43,726 nt of DNA from positions 1-43,726 of the forward strand of contig JAEDLI010000007.1 in assembly GCA_016295375.1 (NCBI GenBank), in the 5' to 3' direction. Shown one piece after another: positions 24,442-32,205 of the stretch. Each line of letters starts with the position of its first letter. Position 1 is the first letter of the stretch. The translations under genes and the position numbers were made by a program. Below the pieces are notes generated by a model, which had not been told where the DNA came from, ran no database searches, and worked only from the letters and a program-made list of their open reading frames with translations. This DNA comes from Fibrobacter sp. (lineage in GTDB: Bacteria; Fibrobacterota; Fibrobacteria; Fibrobacterales; Fibrobacteraceae).

Positions 24442-24464
24442 ATTCCCGCCTGCGCGAACATGAC
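24442..24464. repeat. Mismatched (chimeric) hairpin repeat
   Basis: The left arm ATTCCCGC (24442-24449) and right arm GCGAACAT (24454-24461) do not fully pair, yet each is a standard arm of a different variant. Loop CTGC and the GAC tail are as in the copy 43 bp upstream. Confidence 0.7.
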
Positions 24465-24484
24465 GAGAAAAAAGAACAGTCGGT

Positions 24485-24724
24485 TTATACAATCAGTGTA
24501 AACCGGTCCACGGTGCGGCCATCGGAAAGCGTCACCGTGCTTTCGAAGTCCGACTTTTTGCGGACCCAGAGCGTTCCCTTGGGGTGATCAGGCGTCTCGT
24601 ATTCGCTGCGGTAAACTACCAGAGGTTCCACCGTTTCGCAGTCCAGGGCGATTTCCACCACGGTATAGACCATGGTCTCTTTCTTGTAATGGCGGTAGCG
24701 CCTGCCTTTTTCTGCAACGGACAT
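24485..24724 (-). CDS. DUF1653 family protein
   Basis: This small soluble protein of 79 residues has the pattern GRRYRHYKKETMVYTVVEIA, then ETVEPLVVYRS and a WVR near the end, typical of DUF1653. This SH3-like domain of unknown function is common in bacteria, sometimes fused to other enzymes. It follows the patatin-like gene by 11 nt on the same strand and is probably the last gene of a Nudix-patatin-DUF1653 operon. No further function can be read from it. Confidence 0.85.
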   Translation of the reverse strand: MSVAEKGRRYRHYKKETMVYTVVEIALDCETVEPLVVYRSEYETPDHPKGTLWVRKKSDFESTVTLSDGRTVDRFTLIV

Positions 24725-24735
24725 AAAAACCCGAA

Positions 24736-25602
24736 TTACTTTTCCAAAAAATTCAGCAGGGCATCCAGGCGGGCGTTTACATCCTTGCGGCCCAAGTTGT
24801 AAAGGTCTACCAGTTTGGACTTGTCCTTTTCCAGCCGGGAAATGTGCATGGCCTCGCTGGGTCGGAACACAAACACACTCCCTTCTTTTTCCTTTTCGGC
24901 AATCAGGTCCAGACAGGTGTTGTAACGTTCGTGCCGGTTGGCCGCCGCCTCGATGAACTTCGGGTACTTGCGATAGAGCAACTTGAACAGGGGAATCATG
25001 GAGTTGGGTTTCTTGCGGAATCCTTCCGGTTGCGTCAAGAGAATCACGATTTTCTCGAACCCCTTCTTCTCCATAATCTCAAAGGGAATGCTGTCGGCGA
25101 TACCGCCGTCCAAAAGCTTTTTGCCGTCTAGTTCCACAATGTGGCTCATCAGCGGGAGCGATGCCGAGGCGCGAATGGCGTTCATGTCATGGGCATCGCG
25201 ATAGTCCATCACCCGCAGGTATTCCGCGCCGCCCGTTTCCAGGTTGGAACTGCAGGCGTAAAATTCCGTCGTCTTGCAGGCCTCGGTGAATTTTTCCATG
25301 TCAAAAGGCTCTATCTCGTAAGGGATTTGCCTGTAGCAATAATCCACCTCGAAAAATTCGCCGGTACGAATCAGGTTTCCCCAGCCCATATATTTACTGG
25401 ACTTGGAATGCACCGTATCGATACGGAAATTTCGGCCAATCTGTTCCGACAAGAAACTGCACAGGTGGGTCACGCCAGCAGAAGTTCCGCAGGCACCTCC
25501 AAAGCGGAGCCCCAGCTCGTTGAACACGTCCAGAATACCGCCCGTGTAGGCGCCGCGCATGCCACCGCCTTCTACAACCACTGCCACTTTCTTGTACATC
25601 AT
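24736..25602 (-). CDS. Patatin-like phospholipase (YjjU/RssA type)
   Basis: This 288-residue cytosolic protein has a complete patatin active site: oxyanion loop EGGGMRGAYTGG (11-22), nucleophile elbow GTSAG with Ser41, and Asp165 in the DGG motif (LLDGGIAD). The C-terminal part (KYPKFIEAAANRHERYN and VFVFRPSEAMHISRLEKD) matches YjjU-like members. It probably hydrolyses phospholipid or lysophospholipid acyl esters; the true substrate is unknown. There are two adjacent ATG codons (25602 and 25599). It lies 3 nt after the Nudix gene and 11 nt before the DUF1653 gene. In contrast to the patatin/barrel protein of this window, all catalytic motifs are present. Confidence 0.92.
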   Translation of the reverse strand: MMYKKVAVVVEGGGMRGAYTGGILDVFNELGLRFGGACGTSAGVTHLCSFLSEQIGRNFRIDTVHSKSSKYMGWGNLIRTGEFFEVDYCYRQIPYEIEPFDMEKFTEACKTTEFYACSSNLETGGAEYLRVMDYRDAHDMNAIRASASLPLMSHIVELDGKKLLDGGIADSIPFEIMEKKGFEKIVILLTQPEGFRKKPNSMIPLFKLLYRKYPKFIEAAANRHERYNTCLDLIAEKEKEGSVFVFRPSEAMHISRLEKDKSKLVDLYNLGRKDVNARLDALLNFLEK

Positions 25603-25605
25603 GGG

Positions 25606-26145
25606 TTACAATCTAGAAATACTTTCGAGCCATTGGTAATCCTTCGGGTGGCTCACGAACCTTTCGGGGTGCTTGCGGTTCAGTTCCAGAAATTCCGGCA
25701 CCGTCATCCACACGAAATCGTCCACCTCGCCGGGCTGCGGCAGCAGATGGCCGGTCTCTTTGTCGGTAAGCGTTATTTTGTATGTATCGTAATATTCGTT
25801 GTCAAAATAAGTGCCGTCGTTCAAGACACTTTCGTGGGTCGCTTCAAAGAGGTATTCCAAATCACCTGAATTTTTATGGACACCTAATTCCTCTTTCAGT
25901 TCTCGGACGGCGGCATTCCGGCTGGTGTCGCCAGCAGAGATGTGGCCCGCGCAGCTGGTGTCCAGAAGGTTCGGGTTATTCTCCTTTAGGTGACTGCGAA
26001 GCTGGAACAATACACGGCCCGTTCCATCAAAGGCCCAGATATGGACCGTGCGGTGCCAAAGCCCTTTTGAATGAACCTCTGTTCGCCCGCAAGAATACCC
26101 TGCCGGGCTGCCGTCTGGGTTCAGGATGTCGATTTGTTCTTCCAT
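25606..26145 (-). CDS. Nudix hydrolase (isopentenyl-diphosphate isomerase-like/YfcD type)
   Basis: The protein has 179 residues and one Nudix domain. The box spans residues 67-89: Gly67, then Asp73 where the consensus has Glu, and the intact core RELKEELGV (81-89). The surrounding layout (LWHRTVHIWAFDGTGRVLFQLRS, then LDTSCAGHISAGD) resembles the YfcD/IDI-like branch, which cleaves nucleoside or other diphosphates using Mg2+ or Mn2+. The Glu-to-Asp change is outside the metal-binding REXXEE core and may be tolerated. It is the first gene of a set with a patatin-like protein and DUF1653. The substrate cannot be assigned. Confidence 0.9.
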   Translation of the reverse strand: MEEQIDILNPDGSPAGYSCGRTEVHSKGLWHRTVHIWAFDGTGRVLFQLRSHLKENNPNLLDTSCAGHISAGDTSRNAAVRELKEELGVHKNSGDLEYLFEATHESVLNDGTYFDNEYYDTYKITLTDKETGHLLPQPGEVDDFVWMTVPEFLELNRKHPERFVSHPKDYQWLESISRL

Positions 26146-26175
26146 AGATGGAAATATAAAAAGGAGAAGCCCAAC

Positions 26176-27954
26176 TTACTTATTGTAAATCGCCTGGAGG
26201 GCGCCTGCCAAAAATGCCAAGGGAGCATTCCAGTTGATGGCCACTTCGTTGGTAGCGTAGCTGCAACGGTCATCCAAGTAAGCCAGGGCAGGCTTGTCGG
26301 CTGCGGCGTAGTTCGGGCATTTCCAATGATCAGTCCCGTTCAAGTTGATATCCTGCTTGCCCAGGTGAGGCCCGCCCACCAACATGCCGGGCACAGGATC
26401 GTCCACAAAGTCCGCTTCGCTGGGACGATGGTGCGGATTGTGGGGGCTGCGGAAACCAAAGCCCGTCACATAGGTAATGTCCATGGGGTTTTTACCCAGC
26501 AGGTAATCCAGGCACTGCTGCGCACCGTCCAAATAACTCTTGTCGTTAGTCAAGAGGTATGCCTGCAAAAGCACAATGCCGTTGTTCGCCACGGCGCTGT
26601 TGCTGCCCCAGTTCCAGTTCCAGGGATGCATGGGGAGCCTGTAGGCGCTGGTATCGCCGATGGAACGCAGGCTGTTCGCCTCGCCCAGCAAAATCTTCTT
26701 TGCCACCCCGGCAAGGCTATCGCCGAACACCTTAGGAGCATTTGCCACGCGAAATACCGCAAGCATGTTCAGGTCGCCCCACCAAGCCCCATTCTGGGTG
26801 AAGGGGTTTGCCTTCAAGTCGGAGAGGTAGGCGGCCGTGGCCTTGTCCGTTGACGGGTTTGCTCCAGATGCCACCTTCGCATTGAAAAGTTCAGCCGCCG
26901 CAAAACGGAATTCGTCCTTGCCGTCTTCGTTGCCGGGGGCATAGCTTCCCGTATTCACGTCGGCAGGCTGCTTGTAGAACATTTCCGGATTCTTCTTCGC
27001 CCAGGCGTAGGCCGCTTCCGCCGCTTTCAGCATCTTGGAACTGTAGGCCTTGTCGAAGGGAGCATACACCACGCTGGCCTGGGCCATCACGCCTGCAAAG
27101 TCCAGAGCCGCCGTCACGCTTTTCAGAATGGCGTAACGGGGTGCCGTATCTTTCTCAGGAGCCACGCTTCCGCAGAACTTGAGGGTCGAAACCTTGTGGA
27201 ATACACTGCCGTCCTTGTCCTGCAGGGTCAGCATCCAGTCCAAATTATAGCGGACCTCTTCTAGAAGCAGGGGCAGCTTCGCGTACTCCCGCGGGATATC
27301 CCAGCTCAGGGTGTCCGCATATTTCGGAAACTTTTCGTACAGGTCCAGCAGGGTCCATACCGTAATGCCGGAATTCACGATGTACTTGCCGTAGTCGCCG
27401 GCGTCGTACCAACCGCGGGGGGATTTGATAGTCTTGCCCGCGCCCTTGCCGCCTGTGGCCTTGTCGGTACCGTAAACGATAACCTTGTCGTCCATGTGGC
27501 CGGCGGCACGGACCCACTTGTCGGCGTAAGGAGCCACCAGAGGCATGCTGGCCCGCTGGTAATAGAACCACTTGAGGCTTGCCTTGGTGACACCTTCATA
27601 GACGTTCTTGCCTACGGTGATGGGGTTTCCCAGGTACTCGCCGTTACGGAACAGGCGGTAGGTGCCGGGGGTCTTTACCGCAGAAATGTCATACACCTGG
27701 GTCTCTTCGCCACTGTATTCCCACTCGCCCACATTGGGAGCCTTCAGTTTCAGCACCGTCTTGCCGCCCAAATCACGAACCTCAAGCCCGTTGGCGTCGT
27801 TACCGGGAATCACCACCTGTTTTTCGGCTTCGGGAGCATAGCCCAGCTGGTTCATCAAGGGGCCTGCGAAGGTCGTGACAGAACAAAGGGAAACAACTAC
27901 GGTAGACAATGTCGCCGTACTTACGCTAGAAAGGAAACTTTTGCGGGTCTTCAT
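26176..27954 (-). CDS. Secreted glycoside hydrolase family 9 (endoglucanase-type)
   Basis: The enzyme has 592 residues from the ATG at 27954 (an in-frame TTG lies two codons earlier). It has a signal peptide to about residue 30 (cut near TTFA/GP). Residues 31-115 form the Ig-like CelD_N domain typical of one GH9 subgroup. The (alpha/alpha)6 catalytic domain shows WYDAGDYGKY with Asp184 and Asp187 as base/nucleophile-activating residues. It also has the GFRSPHNPHHRPS His signature and the acid Glu570 in SYATNEVAINWNAPL. GH9 enzymes cleave beta-1,4-glucan; this one probably attacks cellulose or soluble beta-glucan outside the cell. There is no carbohydrate-binding module or C-terminal sorting domain, so it is likely periplasmic or freely released. 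It is transcribed alone. Confidence 0.95.
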   Translation of the reverse strand: MKTRKSFLSSVSTATLSTVVVSLCSVTTFAGPLMNQLGYAPEAEKQVVIPGNDANGLEVRDLGGKTVLKLKAPNVGEWEYSGEETQVYDISAVKTPGTYRLFRNGEYLGNPITVGKNVYEGVTKASLKWFYYQRASMPLVAPYADKWVRAAGHMDDKVIVYGTDKATGGKGAGKTIKSPRGWYDAGDYGKYIVNSGITVWTLLDLYEKFPKYADTLSWDIPREYAKLPLLLEEVRYNLDWMLTLQDKDGSVFHKVSTLKFCGSVAPEKDTAPRYAILKSVTAALDFAGVMAQASVVYAPFDKAYSSKMLKAAEAAYAWAKKNPEMFYKQPADVNTGSYAPGNEDGKDEFRFAAAELFNAKVASGANPSTDKATAAYLSDLKANPFTQNGAWWGDLNMLAVFRVANAPKVFGDSLAGVAKKILLGEANSLRSIGDTSAYRLPMHPWNWNWGSNSAVANNGIVLLQAYLLTNDKSYLDGAQQCLDYLLGKNPMDITYVTGFGFRSPHNPHHRPSEADFVDDPVPGMLVGGPHLGKQDINLNGTDHWKCPNYAAADKPALAYLDDRCSYATNEVAINWNAPLAFLAGALQAIYNK

Positions 27955-28054
27955 GGCCAAAATATACCTTTAATTTGCAAATTCAAGGGGAAACCCCGCA
28001 TTTTTCCGTTTTCAGCGAGAACCATTGAACCGTGTTTCCCATACAAAAGAAAAA

Positions 28055-28080
28055 CCGCAGCTTTGTGCTGCGGATTTTTT
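28055..28080. terminator. Bidirectional Rho-independent terminator
   Basis: CCGCAGC (28055-28061), loop TTTGT, GCTGCGG (28067-28073), with an A tract on the left and a T tract on the right, so it works for either strand. It probably ends the peptide-transporter operon (minus strand). Confidence 0.85.
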
Positions 28081-28087
28081 TAGAGGA

Positions 28088-28111
28088 GATCCCCGCTTGC
28101 GCGGGGATGAC
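28088..28111. repeat. Compact hairpin repeat
   Basis: ATCCCCGC, loop TTGC, GCGGGGAT (stem 28089-28108), followed by GAC. It lies between the end of the peptide-transporter operon and its terminator. Confidence 0.85.
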
Positions 28112-28147
28112 AAATGCGGAGCAGGGCTTTTCACCCCAAACCACTGT

Positions 28148-28957
28148 TTATTTCTTAGAGCGATGGCTGTTCTTGATCCATTCGGTCTTGTGGACTTCGG
28201 GGATATCGTCCAGCAGGCGGAGCGTATGCGGCTCTGTGGTGTTGTCCAGCACTTCTGCCGGAGTACCCTGGTTCACAATCTTTCCGTCGTGCATGATGAA
28301 GATTCGGTCAGACACGTAGTTGGCAAGGCCGATATCGTGAGTCACGAACACCACGGTCATCTTCAGCTCGTCTTTCAACTTGCGGAGATAATCCAGGATG
28401 TTGGCGCGCACGCAGGCGTCCACCATGGAGGTGGCTTCGTCGGCAATCAGCACCTTCGGGCGGAGCGCGAAGATACGGGCCAAAAGCATACGCTGCATCT
28501 GACCACCCGAAAGTTCAAAGGGATACTTGCCTTCGATATCGGCAGGCTTCACGTTCACAGCCATCAGGCCTTCGTCCACACGGCGGCGAACTTCTTCCTT
28601 GGAGGGCTTGTTCTTGAGCACGTTCAGGGCGTCTTCCAGCTGGCTACGGATAGTAAAGAACTGGTTGAAGCATCCGAACGGGTCCTGGAACACGAACTGA
28701 ACCTCGTTCCAGTGGTCCTTCAGGTTCTTGATCTTATGATCCCTGTAGAGGAACTGGCCGCGGGTGGGTTCGTAGAGGCCGAGCATAATTTTGGCGAGCA
28801 CGGACTTGCCGCAACCGGAGCCGCCCACAATAGAGATGAATTCTTCGTCATAGATGTCGAAGGAAACATCCTTCACGGCGGTCTTCAGGGTCTTGCCCGC
28901 GCCAAAGTCCTTGCTAATGCGCTTGGCAGAAAATACAACAGGCTTATCACTCAGCAT
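28148..28957 (-). CDS. Peptide ABC transporter ATPase, OppF/DppF-like
   Basis: This 269-residue cytosolic ATPase is one of two that power the importer encoded upstream. Walker A is GGSGCGKSV, the signature is FELSGGQMQRMLLARIF and Walker B is VLIADEATSMVD, followed by the switch His in FVTHDIGL. The Q-loop region VQFVFQDPFGCFNQFF is typical of OppF/DppF. The usual C-terminal oligopeptide-transporter extension and its Cys-rich cluster are absent, unlike in the partner ATPase. The start overlaps the partner gene by 11 bp. It is the last gene of the five-gene operon. Confidence 0.92.
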   Translation of the reverse strand: MLSDKPVVFSAKRISKDFGAGKTLKTAVKDVSFDIYDEEFISIVGGSGCGKSVLAKIMLGLYEPTRGQFLYRDHKIKNLKDHWNEVQFVFQDPFGCFNQFFTIRSQLEDALNVLKNKPSKEEVRRRVDEGLMAVNVKPADIEGKYPFELSGGQMQRMLLARIFALRPKVLIADEATSMVDACVRANILDYLRKLKDELKMTVVFVTHDIGLANYVSDRIFIMHDGKIVNQGTPAEVLDNTTEPHTLRLLDDIPEVHKTEWIKNSHRSKK

Positions 28958-29948
28958 AATCGCACCTCACATCACGACCACCGACAACGCGGAGGTTCTG
29001 GGTATTCTTCTTGCAGTCGGGGCATGCCTTTTTGCAACGGTCGGCAAAGCGGCAACCCGTAATCTTGTTACGCAGGCTCGGAGGTGCGCCTTCGATTGCC
29101 ACCGGGTGGCGGTTACGCTGGCTGGCCTCGGTACTGAGCATGGCGCCCATAAGAGCCTGGGTGTAGGGGTGACGGGGGTCCTTCACCACCTGTTCTGCAG
29201 TGCCCTTTTCCACGAATTCGCCCGCGTACATGATGGCAATATTGTCGGCCACGTGGTACAGCAGCGGAAGTTCGTGGGTAATGAAAATCATGGTGCTGAA
29301 GATGCCCTTGTCCAAAAGGTCAAAGATCAACTTGATCACTTCTTTCTGGGTAGAAACGTCCAGGGCGGAAGTGGGTTCGTCGGCAATCACCATCTGGGGG
29401 TTCAAAAGCGTAGAGATACCGATCACGGAACGTTGGCGTTCACCGGCGGTAAGCTGGATGGGGTAAGAATCCAGCACGCGCTTGGTGTCCATGCCAAACA
29501 GGTCGAAGCGCTCGCAAAGGCGGTCATAGACTTCCTTCTTGTCCAAGTGCTTGCCGGGCTGCTGGTGGGCGCCAATCACGTCGGCGGCGATATCCTTGAT
29601 TTTGCGGACCGGGTTCAGGGCATTGAAGGCACCCTGAGGAATCATGGAAACCTTCTGGGCGAGCACGTTCTTGCGAACGTCCTCGATAGAGCGGTTCATC
29701 AAAGATTCCATCTTGTCGCCGCTCTTTACGCGCACGTCACCGTCGCCTTCGGGATAGAGAGGCGGGATGCACATGCCCATAAGGCCAGACACCAAAGTGG
29801 ACTTACCGCAACCGGATTCACCAGCAATACCCAGGATTTCACCCTGCTTCATGGAGAAGCTCACATTGGTCACCGCGTGGGTCTTGTCGCCAAAGCGGCC
29901 CAGGTAGTAGAGGCTCAGGTTTTCGACTTCAAATACATTTTCAGACAT
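28947..29948 (-). CDS. Peptide ABC transporter ATPase, OppD/DppD-like
   Basis: This 333-residue protein has Walker A GESGCGKST, a variant signature (LTAGERQRSVIG, with Ala for the first Gly) and Walker B MVIADEPTSALD with switch His in FITHELPLL. The C-terminal oligopeptide-transporter domain has a Cys cluster (GCRFADRCKKACPDCKK) of the kind that binds an Fe-S cluster in DppD. It forms a heterodimer with the next ATPase. It starts 12 nt after the DppC-like permease gene. Confidence 0.93.
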   Translation of the reverse strand: MSENVFEVENLSLYYLGRFGDKTHAVTNVSFSMKQGEILGIAGESGCGKSTLVSGLMGMCIPPLYPEGDGDVRVKSGDKMESLMNRSIEDVRKNVLAQKVSMIPQGAFNALNPVRKIKDIAADVIGAHQQPGKHLDKKEVYDRLCERFDLFGMDTKRVLDSYPIQLTAGERQRSVIGISTLLNPQMVIADEPTSALDVSTQKEVIKLIFDLLDKGIFSTMIFITHELPLLYHVADNIAIMYAGEFVEKGTAEQVVKDPRHPYTQALMGAMLSTEASQRNRHPVAIEGAPPSLRNKITGCRFADRCKKACPDCKKNTQNLRVVGGRDVRCDYAE

Positions 29949-29960
29949 TTTCTAAACCTC

Positions 29961-30806
29961 CTACTTGCGAAGACGCGGGTTAAAGACGCCTTCCATGGAA
30001 GTATTGATCAGGAACAGCGCAAACACCGTCAGGGTAATGATGATGGTGGCGGGCAAGAAGGCAATCCAGATGCCGTCGGAAAGGGCACCGTTGTCCTTCG
30101 CCTGGTTCAAGATGATACCCAGAGAAGTGGAATCCAGAGGACCAAGGCCGATCATGGAGATGGAGGCTTCGGAAAGGATACCGGAAGACACCTGCATGAT
30201 GAACACCATGAACACGTAAGAGAGCAGGTACGGAAGCACGTGCTTGATAACGATGTTCAGAGTGCTTGCGCCGTTAATCTTTGCAAGGGAGATATGGTCT
30301 CGGCTGCGCAGCGAAGAAGCCTGGGCACGCACCGCACGGGCAGACCAGCTCCAAGCCGTAAGGCCGATGATAAGACCAATCAGCGTCAAAGAACGACCGT
30401 CCTTAACAGCAGAGCTGATAAGGACGAGAATCACGAACTGCGGAATCACGATAAAGATGTTGGTGAGCATGTTCAACACTTCGTCGATCCATCCGCCGCG
30501 GAAACCGCCAAAGAGGCCGATAAGCACACCGATGGTGGTAGCGATGACGCCCGCCACCAGGCCCACATAGAGGGAGCTGCGGAGGCCTTCGATCAAGAGA
30601 GACACGTAGTCACGGCCCAGGTGGTCGGTACCCAGCAGGTGATCGCCGCTAGAACCCGCATAGGGCCCAGCCACGATGTCACGAGCGTTGATGTCCACAT
30701 GGTAGAACACGGGGCCAAACAGCGCAATCAACAGGGTAATAATGAAAATCGAGATACCGACGACAAACATCGGGGACTTGAGAAGGTTTCTTAATAGTTT
30801 TCCCAT
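29961..30806 (-). CDS. Peptide ABC transporter permease, OppC/DppC-like
   Basis: This 281-residue inner-membrane permease has six predicted helices. The N-terminal helix (VVGISIFIITLLIALFGPVFY) and the HLLGTDHLGRDYVSLLIEGLRSS motif are hallmarks of the OppC/DppC/NikC group. The cytosolic EAA-like loop is SLRSRDHISLAKINGASTLN. It pairs with the DppB-like permease, whose gene ends 2 nt upstream. It carries peptides, or possibly nickel or oligosaccharides, which related systems also import. Confidence 0.93.
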   Translation of the reverse strand: MGKLLRNLLKSPMFVVGISIFIITLLIALFGPVFYHVDINARDIVAGPYAGSSGDHLLGTDHLGRDYVSLLIEGLRSSLYVGLVAGVIATTIGVLIGLFGGFRGGWIDEVLNMLTNIFIVIPQFVILVLISSAVKDGRSLTLIGLIIGLTAWSWSARAVRAQASSLRSRDHISLAKINGASTLNIVIKHVLPYLLSYVFMVFIMQVSSGILSEASISMIGLGPLDSTSLGIILNQAKDNGALSDGIWIAFLPATIIITLTVFALFLINTSMEGVFNPRLRK

Positions 30807-30808
30807 GA

Positions 30809-32194
30809 TTACTTACCTCCCATCTGGAGACCGGCCTTGACACGAGGGTCAAACACCGCAATCAAAACGTCAACGGCAAAGTTAGCAACGAGCACGCAGG
30901 TCGAAATCATCAAGGTACAACCCTGAATGGTCGCGTAGTCGTTCTGCTGGATAGCGGTAAGCATCGCCATACCGAGACCCGGGTAAGAGAAGATCATTTC
31001 GGTAATGAGGGCGCCGCCCACCATAGTACCGAGGCTCTGGGCAAGGCCGGTGAGCTGCGGGAGCATGGCGTTACGGAACACGTAGCTGATAATCTTGCCT
31101 TCGCGAAGTCCAAGCCACTTGGCGTACTTCATGTAGTCAGTACCCAGTTCGTAGATGGACATGGAACGCATACCCGTTGCCTGACCAGAAAGCAGGATCG
31201 GGAACACCGAGAAGAAGGGCAGAATGTAGTACCAACCCACACTCTTGATGCAACCCCAGGAGAAGCTCAGCTCCGTAATGTCGGGGCTGTAGGCGCCCAT
31301 GGCAGGGAACCAACCGAGAGTGATGGAGAAGAGCGCTACTAAGAGCATACCGAACACGAAGAAGGGAATGCCGTTCAGGAACATGGCGCAGGGGAAGAAC
31401 ACCTTGTCGAAGATGCCGCGCTTGTAGGCTGCGAAAGCACCCAGCAGGTTACCGATAATCCAACCGAGGATAATGGTGGGAGCCTGGATGAGGAGCGTCC
31501 AAGGAACGGATTCCTTGATGATGTCCACCACCGGCTTCGGATACTGGCTGTAAGAGATACCAAGGTCACCCTTGAACACGTTCTTGATATAGACCAGGAA
31601 CTGGGAGAATCCGGAAGCAAGGCGGGGGTCGGCCTTCTTGACCACTTCGTCCACCATGACGGTGTCCTGGCGTTCGGCCTGGTACTGTTCCATCACCGGA
31701 ACCTGTTCCACCTTGGCCACCTTCTTCTTGGTCTTCGGGTCCTTTTCCATGACCGGCTTACCCTTTTCGTCGAGCACCGGCTTTTCTTCGAACACCGGGC
31801 TACCCTCGGCGTCCACCACCTGGCGCTCCAGCATCTTGGGCGTGCCGTCTTCGTTCACTTCCTTGACGGTCTTCAGCACAGGGGCGCCGTTTTCGTCCCG
31901 CTTTGCCACCTTGACCGTCTTCATCTGGCCGTTGGCATCTACCTCAGGGTCGTAGATTACGTTACCCTGGTCGTCCAGCTCGGCCATACCGAAAGCCTTG
32001 AGCAGGCCTTCTTTCTTGAGCTTGGCTTCTTCGGGCGAAAGACCCTGGGCGGCCTTACCCATAATGATGTCCACAGGGTTGTTCTCACCCATACGGGGCA
32101 ACGTAAAGTTAATCGCCACGGCGACAACAAACGTCAAGAGATACCAGAATCCCTTCTGCAGGACATAGCGCAACATTGGATATTGTTTAAGCAT
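30809..32194 (-). CDS. Peptide ABC transporter permease, OppB/DppB-like, with repeat-containing periplasmic loop
   Basis: This protein has 461 residues, against about 310-340 usual for the family. Helix 1 is residues 13-32, and the remaining helices start near 232. The typical DppB pieces are present: LSPEEAKLKKEGLL after helix 1, VFKGDLGISYSQYPKPVVDIIKES before helix 2, and the EAA loop region near KYAKWLGLREGKIISYVFRNAMLPQ. Between about residues 73 and 155 lies an extra charged segment with five units of exactly 14 residues, VDxxGxPVxxxxx, with the D/N at 86, 100, 114, 128 and 142. This places it in the periplasm, next to where the binding protein docks. The 11 nt gap to the binding-protein gene fits an operon. 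Confidence 0.9.
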   Translation of the reverse strand: MLKQYPMLRYVLQKGFWYLLTFVVAVAINFTLPRMGENNPVDIIMGKAAQGLSPEEAKLKKEGLLKAFGMAELDDQGNVIYDPEVDANGQMKTVKVAKRDENGAPVLKTVKEVNEDGTPKMLERQVVDAEGSPVFEEKPVLDEKGKPVMEKDPKTKKKVAKVEQVPVMEQYQAERQDTVMVDEVVKKADPRLASGFSQFLVYIKNVFKGDLGISYSQYPKPVVDIIKESVPWTLLIQAPTIILGWIIGNLLGAFAAYKRGIFDKVFFPCAMFLNGIPFFVFGMLLVALFSITLGWFPAMGAYSPDITELSFSWGCIKSVGWYYILPFFSVFPILLSGQATGMRSMSIYELGTDYMKYAKWLGLREGKIISYVFRNAMLPQLTGLAQSLGTMVGGALITEMIFSYPGLGMAMLTAIQQNDYATIQGCTLMISTCVLVANFAVDVLIAVFDPRVKAGLQMGGK

Positions 32195-32205
32195 TTGTCG
32201 TCCTT

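Noticed and set aside
24234..24461. 75-codon minus-strand frame overlapping the GIY-YIG gene
   Set aside because: It is the out-of-frame reading of the same gene; it carries the ATG at 24344 but no domain, and fits the frameshift explanation.
28854..30794. 646-codon open frame antisense to the peptide-transporter genes
   Set aside because: The His/Asn/Gly-rich translation is typical of antisense shadows; the sense strand holds two standard ABC genes.
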